From CBDHFQ01 sp965262565 (GTDB lineage Bacteria > Bacteroidota > Bacteroidia > J057), in the NCBI GenBank assembly GCA_965262565.1, contig CBDHFQ010000007.1, positions 186,001 to 250,000 of the forward strand: a stretch of 64,000 nucleotides of DNA, written 5' to 3'. The first letter of the stretch is position 1. Every line of letters starts with the position of its first letter. The position numbers and the translations under genes are program-made. Shown one piece after another: positions 37,796-47,520 of the stretch. The notes beneath the pieces are model-generated. The model was given only the letters and a program-made list of their open reading frames with translations, did no database searches and was not told the DNA's origin.

Positions 37796-40700
37796 ATGAA
37801 TATCACCCAAATATCGATTGAAAGATCTACCCTTATAGTGGTGGTGTTCATCCTATTCCTTTTTCTGGGCACAATTTCTTTTTTCCAATTGAATTATGAA
37901 TTGGTTCCTCGGTTTTTTCCTCCAGTGCTTACGATTATTACCACTTATCCTGGAGCTTCCCCTCAGGAAGTGGAAAGAGCCATCACGATTCCGGTAGAAG
38001 ATGCTATTGCCTCTGTAGAAAAGATTTCGACGATTCGATCTACCTCTCAGGAAAATGTTTCTTTGGTTAAACTGGACCTCACCTCAGAGGCGAAGGTCGA
38101 TGAAGTTCTACAAAATGTCCAACGCAAATTAACTTCTATCAACCGGACATTACCCTCAGATGCAGATCCTCCGACCGTCTTAACTTTCGATTTTGATGAT
38201 CTTCCTATTATCCGTTTAGGAGTATTTACGAATCTGCCGGAAGGAGAAGGTTTCACTTTGATCAAAGATCGCATCCAACCAGCACTTTCCAGAGTCACAG
38301 GAGTAGCCACTGTAGATATTCTGGGTGGACGAGAGCCTATTGTGCACATTGGAATCCATGCAGACAAGCTCAAAGATTATGAGATTTCCCTATTACAGGT
38401 TACTCAGGCTATCCAGCGATCGAACCTGGAGGTGCCTACGGGAAATTTATTAAGCAAAGAAGGTCAAATTCAGGTTCGATTATCGGGTAAATTTCAATCG
38501 ATTGATGAGCTTAGAGAGTTAGTCATCTCTCCTACGCGATTTGGAAGTGTCATTCAGCTTAAAGATATCGCTACGATTGAAGAGGGGTTATCGGCGCCGG
38601 AAGTCATTACGATGGTCAACGGAGAACCCGCTATCGGTCTGGCTATACAAAAGCAGACTGATGCTAATGCTGTAGAAATGAGCCGCTTAGTACAGGAGGA
38701 GTTGAATGAATTAAGCTCAATATTCAAGGAGGAAGGCCTCCGGTTTGAAGTGGCGCAAGATACCTCCAAGTTTACCGTAGAAGCGGCTAATGCGGTTTTT
38801 ACGGATTTGATATTAGCGGTTATTCTCGTTTCCCTTTTTATGTTACTCTTTCTGCACAGCCTCAGGAACTCCCTCATTGTCCTCATCTCAATTCCCACTT
38901 CTATCATCTCTACCTTTCTGGTAATGTACTTACTGGATTATTCCCTGAATCTCATGTCTTTATTGGGGCTCTCTCTCGCCATAGGTATTTTAGTGGATGA
39001 CTCTATTGTAGTGATAGAAAATATTTACAGGCACCTGGAGATGGGTAAAAGCCGAATACAAGCTGCTTATGAAGGAAGAATGGAAATTGGCTTTACTGCT
39101 TTATCTATTACCTTAATAGATGTGGTTGTATTTTTACCACTTGCTCTCACTAGAGGACTGGCTTCAGATCTGTTGAGACAATTTTGTATTGTCATTGTCG
39201 TCTCTACCTTGATGAGTTTATTCGTTTCTTTTACCCTGGTCCCTCTTTTATTTTCTCGATTTGGAAAATTAGAGGTTCTGGGAACCTCTAACCCAGCCTA
39301 TCATTTAATTCATGCATTCGAATCCGGGATTTCTCAATTGAACAGGATGATTTCCCGCTTATTAGAGAAAGCTTTTTCCTATCCATCGGTTACGCTGATG
39401 TTAGCTGGCCTTCTGTTGGCGGGAGCTATTTACCTTATCCCTGGAGGTTGGATTGGGACCCAATTTCTGGATACAGGAGATAGAGGTCAAATGGTGCTCA
39501 ACATGGAATTACCCCGAGAAGCTACTCTGGATCAAACCCATTTTTCAGCCAGGCAGGTAGAATCCTATTTATTGTCCCAAAAAGAAGTAACAGGGGTATT
39601 TACTACGATTGGCATTAATAGTAGTGCGAGAACCAGCCAAAAACGAGCTTATCTGGCAGAATTTAATGTGAGCCTCGTCCCAAAAACTGAAAGAGACATA
39701 TCTACCAGCTTATTGGCAAGAAAAATAAAAGTGTATTTGACAGAACACTTTGCTACGGCTGATATTGTTCCTATCGAGATAAATATGTTAGGGTTTACTC
39801 AGGCTGCTCCTATTCAAGTGATACTAAAGGGAGCATCTCTGGATAACCTGTTAATTTGGGCCGAAGTGATTCAAAAAGAAATCGGCAAGGTGAAAGGAAC
39901 TGCAGAGATATTTACTTCGGTGGTGCAAGGAAACCCTGAATTGCAGATCACCGTGGATAGAGAGAAAATGGCTCGCTTAGGCATTTCGATGGGAATGGTT
40001 GGAGCAACACTACAAACAGCTTTAAGAGGGAATAGCCAAAACCGTCTAGATATCGATGGACAATCAAGGAAGGCATTCATTCGGTTATCTCCTGAGGATC
40101 GCGAGAAACCCGCAGATATTCAGCAATTAGGTGTTCTTAATCAGCAAGGTCAATGGATTCCTCTTTCTCAGTTTGTGATACTCAAAGAGGCTGTCGGGCC
40201 TACCCAATTGGACAGAAGAGACCGAACCGTCTCGCTTACCGTTGGTGCACAGGTTATAGGCAGGCCGAAGGGTACTGTAGGCAGAGAAATCGAAGCCCAA
40301 TTAAACCCATTGGATATTCCTGAGGATATAGATGTTAGTTTTGGTGGAGATATTCAGCGCCAACAGGATGCCTTTGGAACGATGATATTCGCCTTCTTAG
40401 CTTCGATTTTTTTGGTATATCTGGTCATGGTGGCACTGTATGATAATTATGTATATCCGTTCGTAGTGTTATTCTCTATTCCATTAGCTATTATCGGAGC
40501 GTTTCTGGCCCTGGCACTAGTCCGTCAAACGCTAAATATTTTCACTATTATGGGACTACTGATGCTCGTAGGATTAGTAGGAAAAAATGCTATTCTGGTA
40601 GTAGACTTTGCTAATCAATTGAAAGCTTCTGGGATGAAGACCAGAAAAGCACTGATAGAAGCTACTAAGTTGAGATTTAGGCCGATATTAATGACTAACC

Positions 40701-40936
40701 TATCAATGGTCATCGGCTTGTTACCCATTGCATTAGCTACAGGTGCTGGGGCTGAGTGGAAAAATGGTTTAGCATGGGCACTCATTGGTGGATTGAGTAG
40801 TTCTATGTTATTAAGCCTTATTGTAGTTCCTGTGGTATTTGATATCCTGGATCGAGTGCTGGAAAGATGGGGAATGACCCAAAAAACCAGTTTTAAAGTA
40901 TCTGTTCCTATCCAAAATGGTTCCAGAGAACATTAA
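37796..40936 (+). CDS. RND-family efflux permease (AcrB/MexB-like)
   Basis: A 1046-residue proton-driven pump with 12 transmembrane segments and two large periplasmic loops. TM1 starts at residue ~13 (STLIVVVFILFLFLGTI). The proton-relay aspartates are in AIGILVDDSIVVIENI (about residue 400), and the family stretch LVGLVGKNAILVVDFANQLKASG lies near 925. The loop sequences (for example TYPGASPQEVERAITIPVEDA) fit the hydrophobic/amphiphile efflux (HAE) group rather than the heavy-metal CusA group, as no paired Met cluster is evident. With the adaptor and TolC it forms a tripartite exporter of drugs, lipids or similar compounds. The substrate is not known. Confidence 0.95.
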   Translation: MNITQISIERSTLIVVVFILFLFLGTISFFQLNYELVPRFFPPVLTIITTYPGASPQEVERAITIPVEDAIASVEKISTIRSTSQENVSLVKLDLTSEAKVDEVLQNVQRKLTSINRTLPSDADPPTVLTFDFDDLPIIRLGVFTNLPEGEGFTLIKDRIQPALSRVTGVATVDILGGREPIVHIGIHADKLKDYEISLLQVTQAIQRSNLEVPTGNLLSKEGQIQVRLSGKFQSIDELRELVISPTRFGSVIQLKDIATIEEGLSAPEVITMVNGEPAIGLAIQKQTDANAVEMSRLVQEELNELSSIFKEEGLRFEVAQDTSKFTVEAANAVFTDLILAVILVSLFMLLFLHSLRNSLIVLISIPTSIISTFLVMYLLDYSLNLMSLLGLSLAIGILVDDSIVVIENIYRHLEMGKSRIQAAYEGRMEIGFTALSITLIDVVVFLPLALTRGLASDLLRQFCIVIVVSTLMSLFVSFTLVPLLFSRFGKLEVLGTSNPAYHLIHAFESGISQLNRMISRLLEKAFSYPSVTLMLAGLLLAGAIYLIPGGWIGTQFLDTGDRGQMVLNMELPREATLDQTHFSARQVESYLLSQKEVTGVFTTIGINSSARTSQKRAYLAEFNVSLVPKTERDISTSLLARKIKVYLTEHFATADIVPIEINMLGFTQAAPIQVILKGASLDNLLIWAEVIQKEIGKVKGTAEIFTSVVQGNPELQITVDREKMARLGISMGMVGATLQTALRGNSQNRLDIDGQSRKAFIRLSPEDREKPADIQQLGVLNQQGQWIPLSQFVILKEAVGPTQLDRRDRTVSLTVGAQVIGRPKGTVGREIEAQLNPLDIPEDIDVSFGGDIQRQQDAFGTMIFAFLASIFLVYLVMVALYDNYVYPFVVLFSIPLAIIGAFLALALVRQTLNIFTIMGLLMLVGLVGKNAILVVDFANQLKASGMKTRKALIEATKLRFRPILMTNLSMVIGLLPIALATGAGAEWKNGLAWALIGGLSSSMLLSLIVVPVVFDILDRVLERWGMTQKTSFKVSVPIQNGSREH

Positions 40937-40974
40937 TATAATGTGGATCTATTTATCTCCGATGTGCCTTTAAA

Positions 40975-41463
40975 TTACTCCCGATGTACAATTAAAAATG
41001 CCCTGGCTTCTGAGGCTGCATATACTCCTTCCTTATCACTTTTAATTCTAATGGTTAATTTAATCGGCTTTGGTGGAAATAAATTGATAATGTCTGCAGA
41101 AGGAACTTCGGTGAATAAATAGTTATTCGTAGAAACTCTAGAGCTCGCCATTTCCTTACTTTCGCTCAGATTGTAAAGTTCTGCAAAACATCTATTGCTG
41201 GTATCTTCGGTCCAAATAGTAGGTACAAAGGTAATTCTTTTAGCCCAGGGATATTCAGTAATATCGAAATTAATAGATACACCTGACTCAGATTCTGGTA
41301 ATTTCCATTCTGAAGAAGTGGTTTCTATTCTCCCGTCAAAAAAGATAAATTCATCCACTTCAAAGGGTACAGAATCATTCGTAGGAACGAATGGAGAATC
41401 TTCATTACATCCTGATAATGATGAAATTCCTACTACAAGAACCAGCAAGTATATTTTTTTCAC
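40975..41463 (-). CDS. Hypothetical lipoprotein
   Basis: A 162-residue lipoprotein when started at the GTG (41461-41463), which yields the ordinary signal MKKIYLLVLVVGISSLSGC with lipobox LSGC. The upstream frame has only a TTG start and no better signal. The mature part begins NEDSPFVPTND and continues as a beta-rich, single-domain protein (ESGVSINFDITEYPWAKRITFVP, then KLTIRIKSDKEGVYAASEARAF). It is not recognised as a known family. It is convergent with the RND gene, with 38 bp between stop codons, and appears to be transcribed alone. Confidence 0.7.
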   Translation of the reverse strand: MKKIYLLVLVVGISSLSGCNEDSPFVPTNDSVPFEVDEFIFFDGRIETTSSEWKLPESESGVSINFDITEYPWAKRITFVPTIWTEDTSNRCFAELYNLSESKEMASSRVSTNNYLFTEVPSADIINLFPPKPIKLTIRIKSDKEGVYAASEARAFLIVHRE

Positions 41464-42140
41464 GATTCGAATTTTAAAGAAGTTCTCCTGCAAAATTCAG
41501 AAAGTTTCAGGGGCTTTAAAAGAAAAAGCTGACATTTCATACAGTTGTGCATATAGGATTCGGTACAAAACCGAATAGTATAAATATTTGGTAGCTCAGG
41601 AGAATGGTATTGCCATTCATACAGTATATCTGATGATTCAAGAGTATTTAATTTTTAACATTGCATAAAATCAAAATATATATACAATAAATATTTATTC
41701 TATTTGTTATATTTATACTGAAACTAATTGACTAATGGAATACTTGACACACATTCGACACCGACTAAGGTGCCTCATTCCCTATAGCTTATATCGCTCC
41801 TTCTCATCGATTAGCAAAAAGTTAGGTTACCTACCTGATGTTTTTTGTGTTGATACGATTTTTTCTCTCTTTTTCAATTTACAAAAGGTCCAGTTTGACC
41901 TTTCTCATCTAATACACTTTTACACATCTCTATCCCTCAACCATTCTTTACTGTTGTTCTCTCCTAAACTTCCACTGGAGAAGGCTAATCAAAGATCCCT
42001 ACTTTTTCCATTACCTGATGTATCGTTCGGTATCAATATTAATTGCACTTGAACCCAGGATGCCTGAACGGCATCATGACCATCGAATTAAATCAATACT
42101 ACTATTTTGTGTTTGTTGCTTCAATTGAATTGAGAAACTT
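41464..42140. other. Intergenic region with one doubtful frame
   Basis: About 677 bases. A rightward 105-codon frame at 41735-42052 begins with ATG, but its product is rich in Leu, Ser, Phe and Cys and poor in Glu, Asp and Gly, unlike neighbouring proteins, and shows no motif. I do not accept it as a gene. The 41600-41730 part is extremely A+T-rich and probably contains promoters for the leftward lipoprotein gene and for a rightward transcript. Confidence 0.5.
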
Positions 42141-42563
42141 ATGGAACTTCCTGATAATAATGATCCTTTGAAGGATATCTCGAAAAAAATCAACGAATTA
42201 AAAAAAGAGGAAAGACGTAACAGATTATTAAAGCTAGTCTTCGCTTCTATGGTATTGTGTTTTTTATCAGTGGTTGGCTATTTATATTTTGTTACCGAGC
42301 ATCCTAAAGCTCTCATTGTCAAGGATATATCAAGAGGCGGTCCAGACATTTTGCTACCTGCTATTAGCGATATTTCTGTTAAAGATGAACTTTCTACCTT
42401 AAGTGATACCACCGTGCTGGATAATACGGTGATCAAGCAATACAATCAATCTCCATCCTCTACCCCAGATAATCATGTCGATATTAGCTCAGATAGCAAT
42501 AAGGCAGAGAAGGTACCTGAAGTGATCCCTGAACATGTAAACAATCCTCAATCTTCACCTTAA
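42141..42563 (+). CDS. Small single-pass membrane protein
   Basis: A 140-residue protein. A charged cytoplasmic stretch (1-30, NELKKEERRNRL) and one transmembrane helix (about 31-52, VFASMVLCFLSVVGYLYFV) are followed by an acidic, Ser/Pro-rich, probably disordered periplasmic tail. The layout is like the first part of the TonB-family protein at 28967-30193, but no TonB C-terminal domain is present. It may be an unrelated anchor protein, or a truncated TonB-like protein. No function can be assigned. A strong terminator follows 150 bp downstream. Confidence 0.6.
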   Translation: MELPDNNDPLKDISKKINELKKEERRNRLLKLVFASMVLCFLSVVGYLYFVTEHPKALIVKDISRGGPDILLPAISDISVKDELSTLSDTTVLDNTVIKQYNQSPSSTPDNHVDISSDSNKAEKVPEVIPEHVNNPQSSP

Positions 42564-42713
42564 TATGCAAAGGCCCAAATCAACTCAAATTCCATTCACC
42601 AACTTACTGGCCCTGCTCCATCTGTTCCAATATAAGTTAGGTTAAATCCAGCGAAAATTGGCATTTCACACAATTTAAAACTGTTTAAATCGTAGTACAT
42701 TCAGAATGTTTGA

Positions 42714-42742
42714 GGTTATCCTATAAAGGATAGCCTTTTTTT
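42714..42742 (+). terminator. Rho-independent terminator
   Basis: An 8-bp stem (42714-42721 with 42728-42735, one G-T pair), 6-nt loop and seven-T run. It probably ends the transcript of the small membrane protein. Confidence 0.85.
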
Positions 42743-42828
42743 ATGATCCGGCCTAACACCCGAAGGTATGTCTTAAGTTCCCATTGATCTAACCCACATA
42801 ATTCATTTCATCTCACATGGTAATTTTA

Positions 42829-43377
42829 TCAGTGAAAAGACAAGTAGTCTATTTCCAACTCGAAAGGACCTTCGCTTTTCTCCACAGTAATAAATCCGAT
42901 GCGTATGAATTTGTTTAATTCTGACAAATCCAGGGGGTTTCCTGTAGGGTTTCCCAACCTATGTTCTTGAAAGCTGCTCAAGGGAAGGCTAAGTTCTTTC
43001 CATTTATCACCGTCAGTAGGCAACTTAAATCTATAATTGGGCATGTAGAAGCGTTCATCTTTTTCCATAGAAATAGCAAATGTCTGCCCAATTGCTCTAT
43101 ATCTTATGGAGACGGAATCAAAAGCAGAAAAATCAAAGACCCCATAAGCACTACGGAATGCACTAAATCCCCCATTGTTAGCCAAAGATACCTCTCCCGA
43201 AAAAACTACGCTATGATCTTTAAATTGTGTCTTTCCAGTAGATAAACCGCCCATGACTCCGTCTACAATTACTTGCCAGTTTTTTCCTCCGCCATCTTTT
43301 CCAAAATCTACGATGTAGGGATCATCCATGATTACTGACATTAACATCACTACACAAAAAACAGTTAAAAACTTCAT
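42829..43377 (-). CDS. CIA30-like exported protein
   Basis: A 182-residue protein. The ATG at 43377 is preferred over one nine codons upstream because it gives a signal-like N-terminus, MKFLTVFCVVMLMSV. The mature region is a CIA30/complex I intermediate-associated-protein-30-like beta-sandwich: NWQVIVDGVMGGLSTGK (about residue 35), SGEVSLANNGGFSAFRS, then FDSVSIRYRAIGQTF and FELEIDYLSF. In bacteria this fold occurs as a carbohydrate-binding-like domain rather than an assembly factor. It is the last gene of the leftward cluster with the propeller-cupredoxin and PA14-like lipoprotein genes, and the 39-bp spacing indicates cotranscription. Confidence 0.8.
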   Translation of the reverse strand: MKFLTVFCVVMLMSVIMDDPYIVDFGKDGGGKNWQVIVDGVMGGLSTGKTQFKDHSVVFSGEVSLANNGGFSAFRSAYGVFDFSAFDSVSIRYRAIGQTFAISMEKDERFYMPNYRFKLPTDGDKWKELSLPLSSFQEHRLGNPTGNPLDLSELNKFIRIGFITVEKSEGPFELEIDYLSFH

Positions 43378-43416
43378 ATTTCCTAAAATGTACCAATGAG
43401 CCATAGCTATCCCTTA

Positions 43417-45375
43417 TTATCGAGCTGCTGTACCTGCGGGTTTCACTTCCATAACTCCACGCATAAGCTCGTAATGCCCTGGAAAAGTACACACATAAGG
43501 ATATTCACCTGCTTTGGGGGCAATAAAATACATACGCTCAGAAGTTTCTGGCTGGAGCAAGCAGGTGTGATACAATACAGCATCATCTGTAGGTACATAT
43601 CCCAAAGATGAGCCTTTTAACCCCAGTTGCATCGCTTCCTGGCCCACATAATCTACTTTGCCAGGCTTAGTGATTACCAGATTATGCAGCATATCATCGT
43701 TATTAACAAAATTTAGCTGTACTTTCTGCCCTTCCTCTACGGAAAATGTTGATTTATCATATTTTAACCCTGGCTGGGTTCCAATGTTAATGACTATATC
43801 CGGCTTATCCCACTGATCAGGCTTTTCGGATCTTCTTTTATCAGAATCCTCACACTTTTGCGTTGATGCAGTAACTTCAGAAGCGGCTAACTGAGCTTCT
43901 GCATCTGTCCCTTCAGCAAAATGGTTCAATGTATAATATCCTACATTATGCCAAAGGGATAATCCCTTATTCGATTTTATCCCATTAAGTTTGAGTTCAT
44001 GAATATATCCCTCCCTTAATCCATCCACTTCTATTTTTACGCTCATATTATCATCTGCAACGGAAATATTTCTAATCGAACAATTCTGCTGATTAATGAT
44101 GGGGCTTCCATATTTCCGGTGATAACTATAAATAAAGCTGTTGATACTATAGTTGCTTTCCATCGCTGCCAGGGTTTTATTTACTGGTTGAGTAAATTCT
44201 ATTTCAAAGCCATTCGCCATGGCTCTAATGGCCTTCATTTCGAAAGGCATTTCACCTGTCCAGACTAATCTTTGTAAACCAAAAGGGTTCTTCCCAGTGG
44301 CAGCCCACCCTCTACTGGTCATGCCTACATACATTTCACCTTTAGGGCTCCAGCGCAACCTAAGTATCCCTGAGGAAAATCCATCGACAAAAGGAAAACA
44401 TGCTCCCTGATATTCTCCCTGTATTTTTTCCAGATACACGCGCATTATTTTACTATGGCCTTGATCACCTACGAATAATTGTCCAGCAAAGGGACCAAAT
44501 TTTCCCCTTGTTGTATCGGATAAAATATCTGACGTGGAAATACCCATAATGGTATGAGGAAACCAAACAGCTGGCACCTTCACTTCAGGATGATCTTTGG
44601 CAAATTCATGCATAAGTCCTACAGAATCCGGAATTTCATCTCGCTGTAAGCTCAAAGGTGAATTTGGTTCATTACTCCAATTTAATCCTGCGGGGTTGCC
44701 CGCGAAATCACCTACCTCCAAGTGTGTTATTCTGCCAGAACCAATCCAATCTCCCTGATTTTCGGCATAAAAAACATCTCCTTCCGGATTAAATCCAAAT
44801 CCTGCCGGAGACCTCAACCCTGTGGCGATAGGAGTTAGTTCCCCATCCTGACTAATTTGTACAAGCCAACCTCTCCATTTAGTAAAACTTTCTCCAAAGC
44901 CTACCCAGGCTAAATTTAGGGTAACCAACATATCTCCATTGGGAAGAAATAAAGGCCCATAACTATACTCGTGGTAATTCCCCGAAAGCGGCCAGGAATA
45001 AAGAGATAAATATTGGTCCGCTTCTCCATTTCCATCCGCATCTATTAATTTGGTTACCTCTGCACGTTGAACAGAATAAAAAGTACCATCTTGATATCCT
45101 AATCCTAATGGTTCATGAAGTCCCTGTGCAAAACGAGTAAATCCAGGACGAGATGATCCGAGCTGATCTACCACCCAGATTTCTCCTCGACGAGTGGCAA
45201 TTCCAAGTTTGCCTTCTTCAGTAAAGGCCATTCCTCCCACCTCCAATACAATATCATCTGGAATAGGAATGGTTTCTATGCGGTAATAAGCTTCATTAGT
45301 TACCGGCTGAGCATATAACACAGTAAATTGTCCTATAAGAAAAAAACTCAGTAGTATAGTTATGTATCGCGTCAT
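43417..45375 (-). CDS. Beta-propeller protein fused to a blue-copper (cupredoxin) domain
   Basis: A 652-residue exported protein with signal peptide 1-22 (ends VLYAQ). Residues ~30-390 look like a sorbosone/glucose-dehydrogenase-type beta-propeller (GGMAFTEEGKLGIATRRGEIWVVD, then SPAGFGFNPEGDVFYAENQGDWIGSGRI). Residues ~395-500 are a linker domain. Residues ~535-648 are an azurin/plastocyanin-like domain (YDKSTFSVEEGQKVQLNFVNNDDMLHNLVI) with putative type 1 copper ligands His564, Cys629, His634 and Met638, matching azurin's C-x4-H-x3-M spacing. It could oxidise a sugar or aldehyde and pass electrons to the copper centre. Whether the propeller holds a cofactor is unknown. It is the middle gene of the leftward cluster. 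Confidence 0.82.
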   Translation of the reverse strand: MTRYITILLSFFLIGQFTVLYAQPVTNEAYYRIETIPIPDDIVLEVGGMAFTEEGKLGIATRRGEIWVVDQLGSSRPGFTRFAQGLHEPLGLGYQDGTFYSVQRAEVTKLIDADGNGEADQYLSLYSWPLSGNYHEYSYGPLFLPNGDMLVTLNLAWVGFGESFTKWRGWLVQISQDGELTPIATGLRSPAGFGFNPEGDVFYAENQGDWIGSGRITHLEVGDFAGNPAGLNWSNEPNSPLSLQRDEIPDSVGLMHEFAKDHPEVKVPAVWFPHTIMGISTSDILSDTTRGKFGPFAGQLFVGDQGHSKIMRVYLEKIQGEYQGACFPFVDGFSSGILRLRWSPKGEMYVGMTSRGWAATGKNPFGLQRLVWTGEMPFEMKAIRAMANGFEIEFTQPVNKTLAAMESNYSINSFIYSYHRKYGSPIINQQNCSIRNISVADDNMSVKIEVDGLREGYIHELKLNGIKSNKGLSLWHNVGYYTLNHFAEGTDAEAQLAASEVTASTQKCEDSDKRRSEKPDQWDKPDIVINIGTQPGLKYDKSTFSVEEGQKVQLNFVNNDDMLHNLVITKPGKVDYVGQEAMQLGLKGSSLGYVPTDDAVLYHTCLLQPETSERMYFIAPKAGEYPYVCTFPGHYELMRGVMEVKPAGTAAR

Positions 45376-45425
45376 AAGGATATATTCTCTTTTGTAAAAT
45401 TCAATTACTAGTTCTGTTTACTGAT

Positions 45426-47330
45426 TTACCAAATGATATTGTATGCTATAGAATAAGCAGCTTCATTCATAGCTAAAGGAATGACTAACAGCTCTTCAGT
45501 ACCTTGAGATAGTGATAACATCTTTTCCTTATACGAATTACTTATTTCAATATAGTAGGTTTTATCATCTACCAGATATCGATTCCCTTCCATAGACTCT
45601 ACATGCTTTCCAGATGCCAACAGTAAATACATGGGAGCTTCTTCTGATAAAGGAATATCTTCTATTGTTAATTTTCGCTGTAAACCATTTCCATGATCAT
45701 AGACGCTAACCACATCTTTTATCATACCTCCTTGCCATTGATAAGTAAACTGAGGAACCCCTTTTTCTGTTAGACTATACCCCTTATAATTCAATGGAAT
45801 CTCTACATTTAACGAATCTGGCCAATCTACCTTTCCTTTGACAAAAGGAAACAAACTAGGTTTGGAAGCAATACTCAAAACACCTCCTAAAGGCTCTATG
45901 GTTTGTTCATTTCCACGATTGTGCCACATATTTGTAGCATCTACAAATTTCCCTTTCCAGGCTGAAAGTAAGGTTGCTTTAGATAAGTCGTACACAAAAT
46001 TGATATGTTCAGGAAGTCCCACAGCCAGGGTATGTGTCTTTTTATCTCCTTCGTGGTAGTAAAATCCTCTTTGAAATACCGGGCTTTCTGCCACCTCTAA
46101 TTCATAAGGAGGAGGAGGATCACCAATGACGATCGAACTGTTAGCATGCATAGCAACTCTTCTTACCTCAGGCCCTTCCATAAACCACGAGAATCCTTTT
46201 CTCCACGGCCCATCATTTTTATTATATACCAGTTCAAAGGTGTGATTCCCAGCTTCCAGATCGATTAATTTAACCTTCCGAAAATTACTGTTGTACTTAC
46301 TGATAACTTCATCGTTTTGTACTACCAGTTTTCCATCAATCAATAAATAAGCGGGGTTGCGTCCATAGAGGGTAGTGATGTAGGCTCCAGTAGTCGGAAT
46401 TTGAAGATTTCCATTGAAAAACAGAGCATAATTTTTATACCCCTCCCCTAATTCATATGTGATGCTATCAGCTTCTCCAGCCTGATCAGGTGTATCTCTT
46501 GGGATATCATCTAAGGTAGAGAACTGACCTTCATACAATTTGTATCGAAGCTGCTGATAAGTAATGTCTTTTACACCGTATTTTTTGAATTGAATATTTC
46601 TAAAGGCAATAGGATGTTTCTTTGCCTTAATTACTAACGGCCCCTCATTTGTCTCAGAATTTCCCCTATCCAAACCATTTCGATATGACACGGAAATGTT
46701 TTTATGAATCTGGACGTTATTGAGTCTCATCTGAGTAATCTTTGCTTCTTGTAATATTTTCCCTTCAGCGTCAACTCTGGGAGCCCGAAATTGTATGTAT
46801 AAGTGTTGCCAAAGTCCCGGAGCTTTACACACATTTTCAGTCGATTCAATTGTTAGCCCGTCATTATCCAAGGATGAAGTAAAGAGGGTCCCACAGGTTA
46901 ACATAGAAGCTTCTTCTTTTCCCCAGCTATCATTCAGCATTATCGCGTAGGTATCCATTAAACGAACTTCTGCCATAGCCTTCGGACTCAGCATAAATTC
47001 AAAAGAAAGGTCTATATCTCCATGGTTGATCCCCGTAGAAATGGTAGAAGGAGAGGAGCCTTCAGGTTGGCACCACAATATATCTTTCCCTGATTCTTGA
47101 GAAATGCTACCTTCTTCATGTAAATCAAATACTACATTGCCGGCAAAGCTCCAATCATTTTCCTGTAAATTTAGGCGCTCTAAGGCAAGAACACTGAAGT
47201 CAAAAGTTTCACTTATACCCGAAGTTGCTAATTCCTCCTGCTTTGTGACAGGATCACACGCTATCACAAACAACAACAACCCTATTGAGATATAAGTAAG
47301 AAAAAAAATCAAACTGCGAATTCGTAGCAT
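45426..47330 (-). CDS. Lipoprotein with DUF1080-like and PA14-like regions
   Basis: A 634-residue lipoprotein with lipobox FVIAC (Cys25) in a long hydrophobic signal. Residues ~60-255 resemble a concanavalin/DUF1080 (3-keto-disaccharide hydrolase) sandwich: DLHEEGSISQESGKDILWCQ, DIDLSFEFMLSPKAMAEVRLMD, then IAFRNIQFKKYG. Residues ~265-390 have PA14-like character, with LQIPTTGAYITTLYGRNPAYLLIDGKL and GNHTFELVYNKNDG. The final part has no known match. It is probably a sugar-binding or keto-glycoside-processing surface protein. It is the first gene of the leftward cluster, 50 bp before the propeller-cupredoxin gene. Confidence 0.72.
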   Translation of the reverse strand: MLRIRSLIFFLTYISIGLLLFVIACDPVTKQEELATSGISETFDFSVLALERLNLQENDWSFAGNVVFDLHEEGSISQESGKDILWCQPEGSSPSTISTGINHGDIDLSFEFMLSPKAMAEVRLMDTYAIMLNDSWGKEEASMLTCGTLFTSSLDNDGLTIESTENVCKAPGLWQHLYIQFRAPRVDAEGKILQEAKITQMRLNNVQIHKNISVSYRNGLDRGNSETNEGPLVIKAKKHPIAFRNIQFKKYGVKDITYQQLRYKLYEGQFSTLDDIPRDTPDQAGEADSITYELGEGYKNYALFFNGNLQIPTTGAYITTLYGRNPAYLLIDGKLVVQNDEVISKYNSNFRKVKLIDLEAGNHTFELVYNKNDGPWRKGFSWFMEGPEVRRVAMHANSSIVIGDPPPPYELEVAESPVFQRGFYYHEGDKKTHTLAVGLPEHINFVYDLSKATLLSAWKGKFVDATNMWHNRGNEQTIEPLGGVLSIASKPSLFPFVKGKVDWPDSLNVEIPLNYKGYSLTEKGVPQFTYQWQGGMIKDVVSVYDHGNGLQRKLTIEDIPLSEEAPMYLLLASGKHVESMEGNRYLVDDKTYYIEISNSYKEKMLSLSQGTEELLVIPLAMNEAAYSIAYNIIW

Positions 47331-47520
47331 AATTAGTACTTGTAGTAATGTGACTGAAATATAGAGGATTGGAACAGATCTACCAAACGCTTTAGCCCTT
47401 CGATGACAAGAGATGTGTCAAACGCTATTATATTCCACTTGCGCTTACCCTTTACCCCATGTATATTCGCTCGCATAATAAGCCTAGTCTTTATTTTTAC
47501 CAAACTATCACTTAACAAAG

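Noticed and set aside
41735..42052. 105-codon rightward frame
   Set aside because: Product composition (many Leu, Ser, Phe, Cys; few acidic residues) is unlike neighbouring proteins and no motif or signal is present.
42641..42680. Second sigma-54-like promoter (TTGGCA) before the terminator at 42714
   Set aside because: The -12 GC is missing at the required 10-bp distance.
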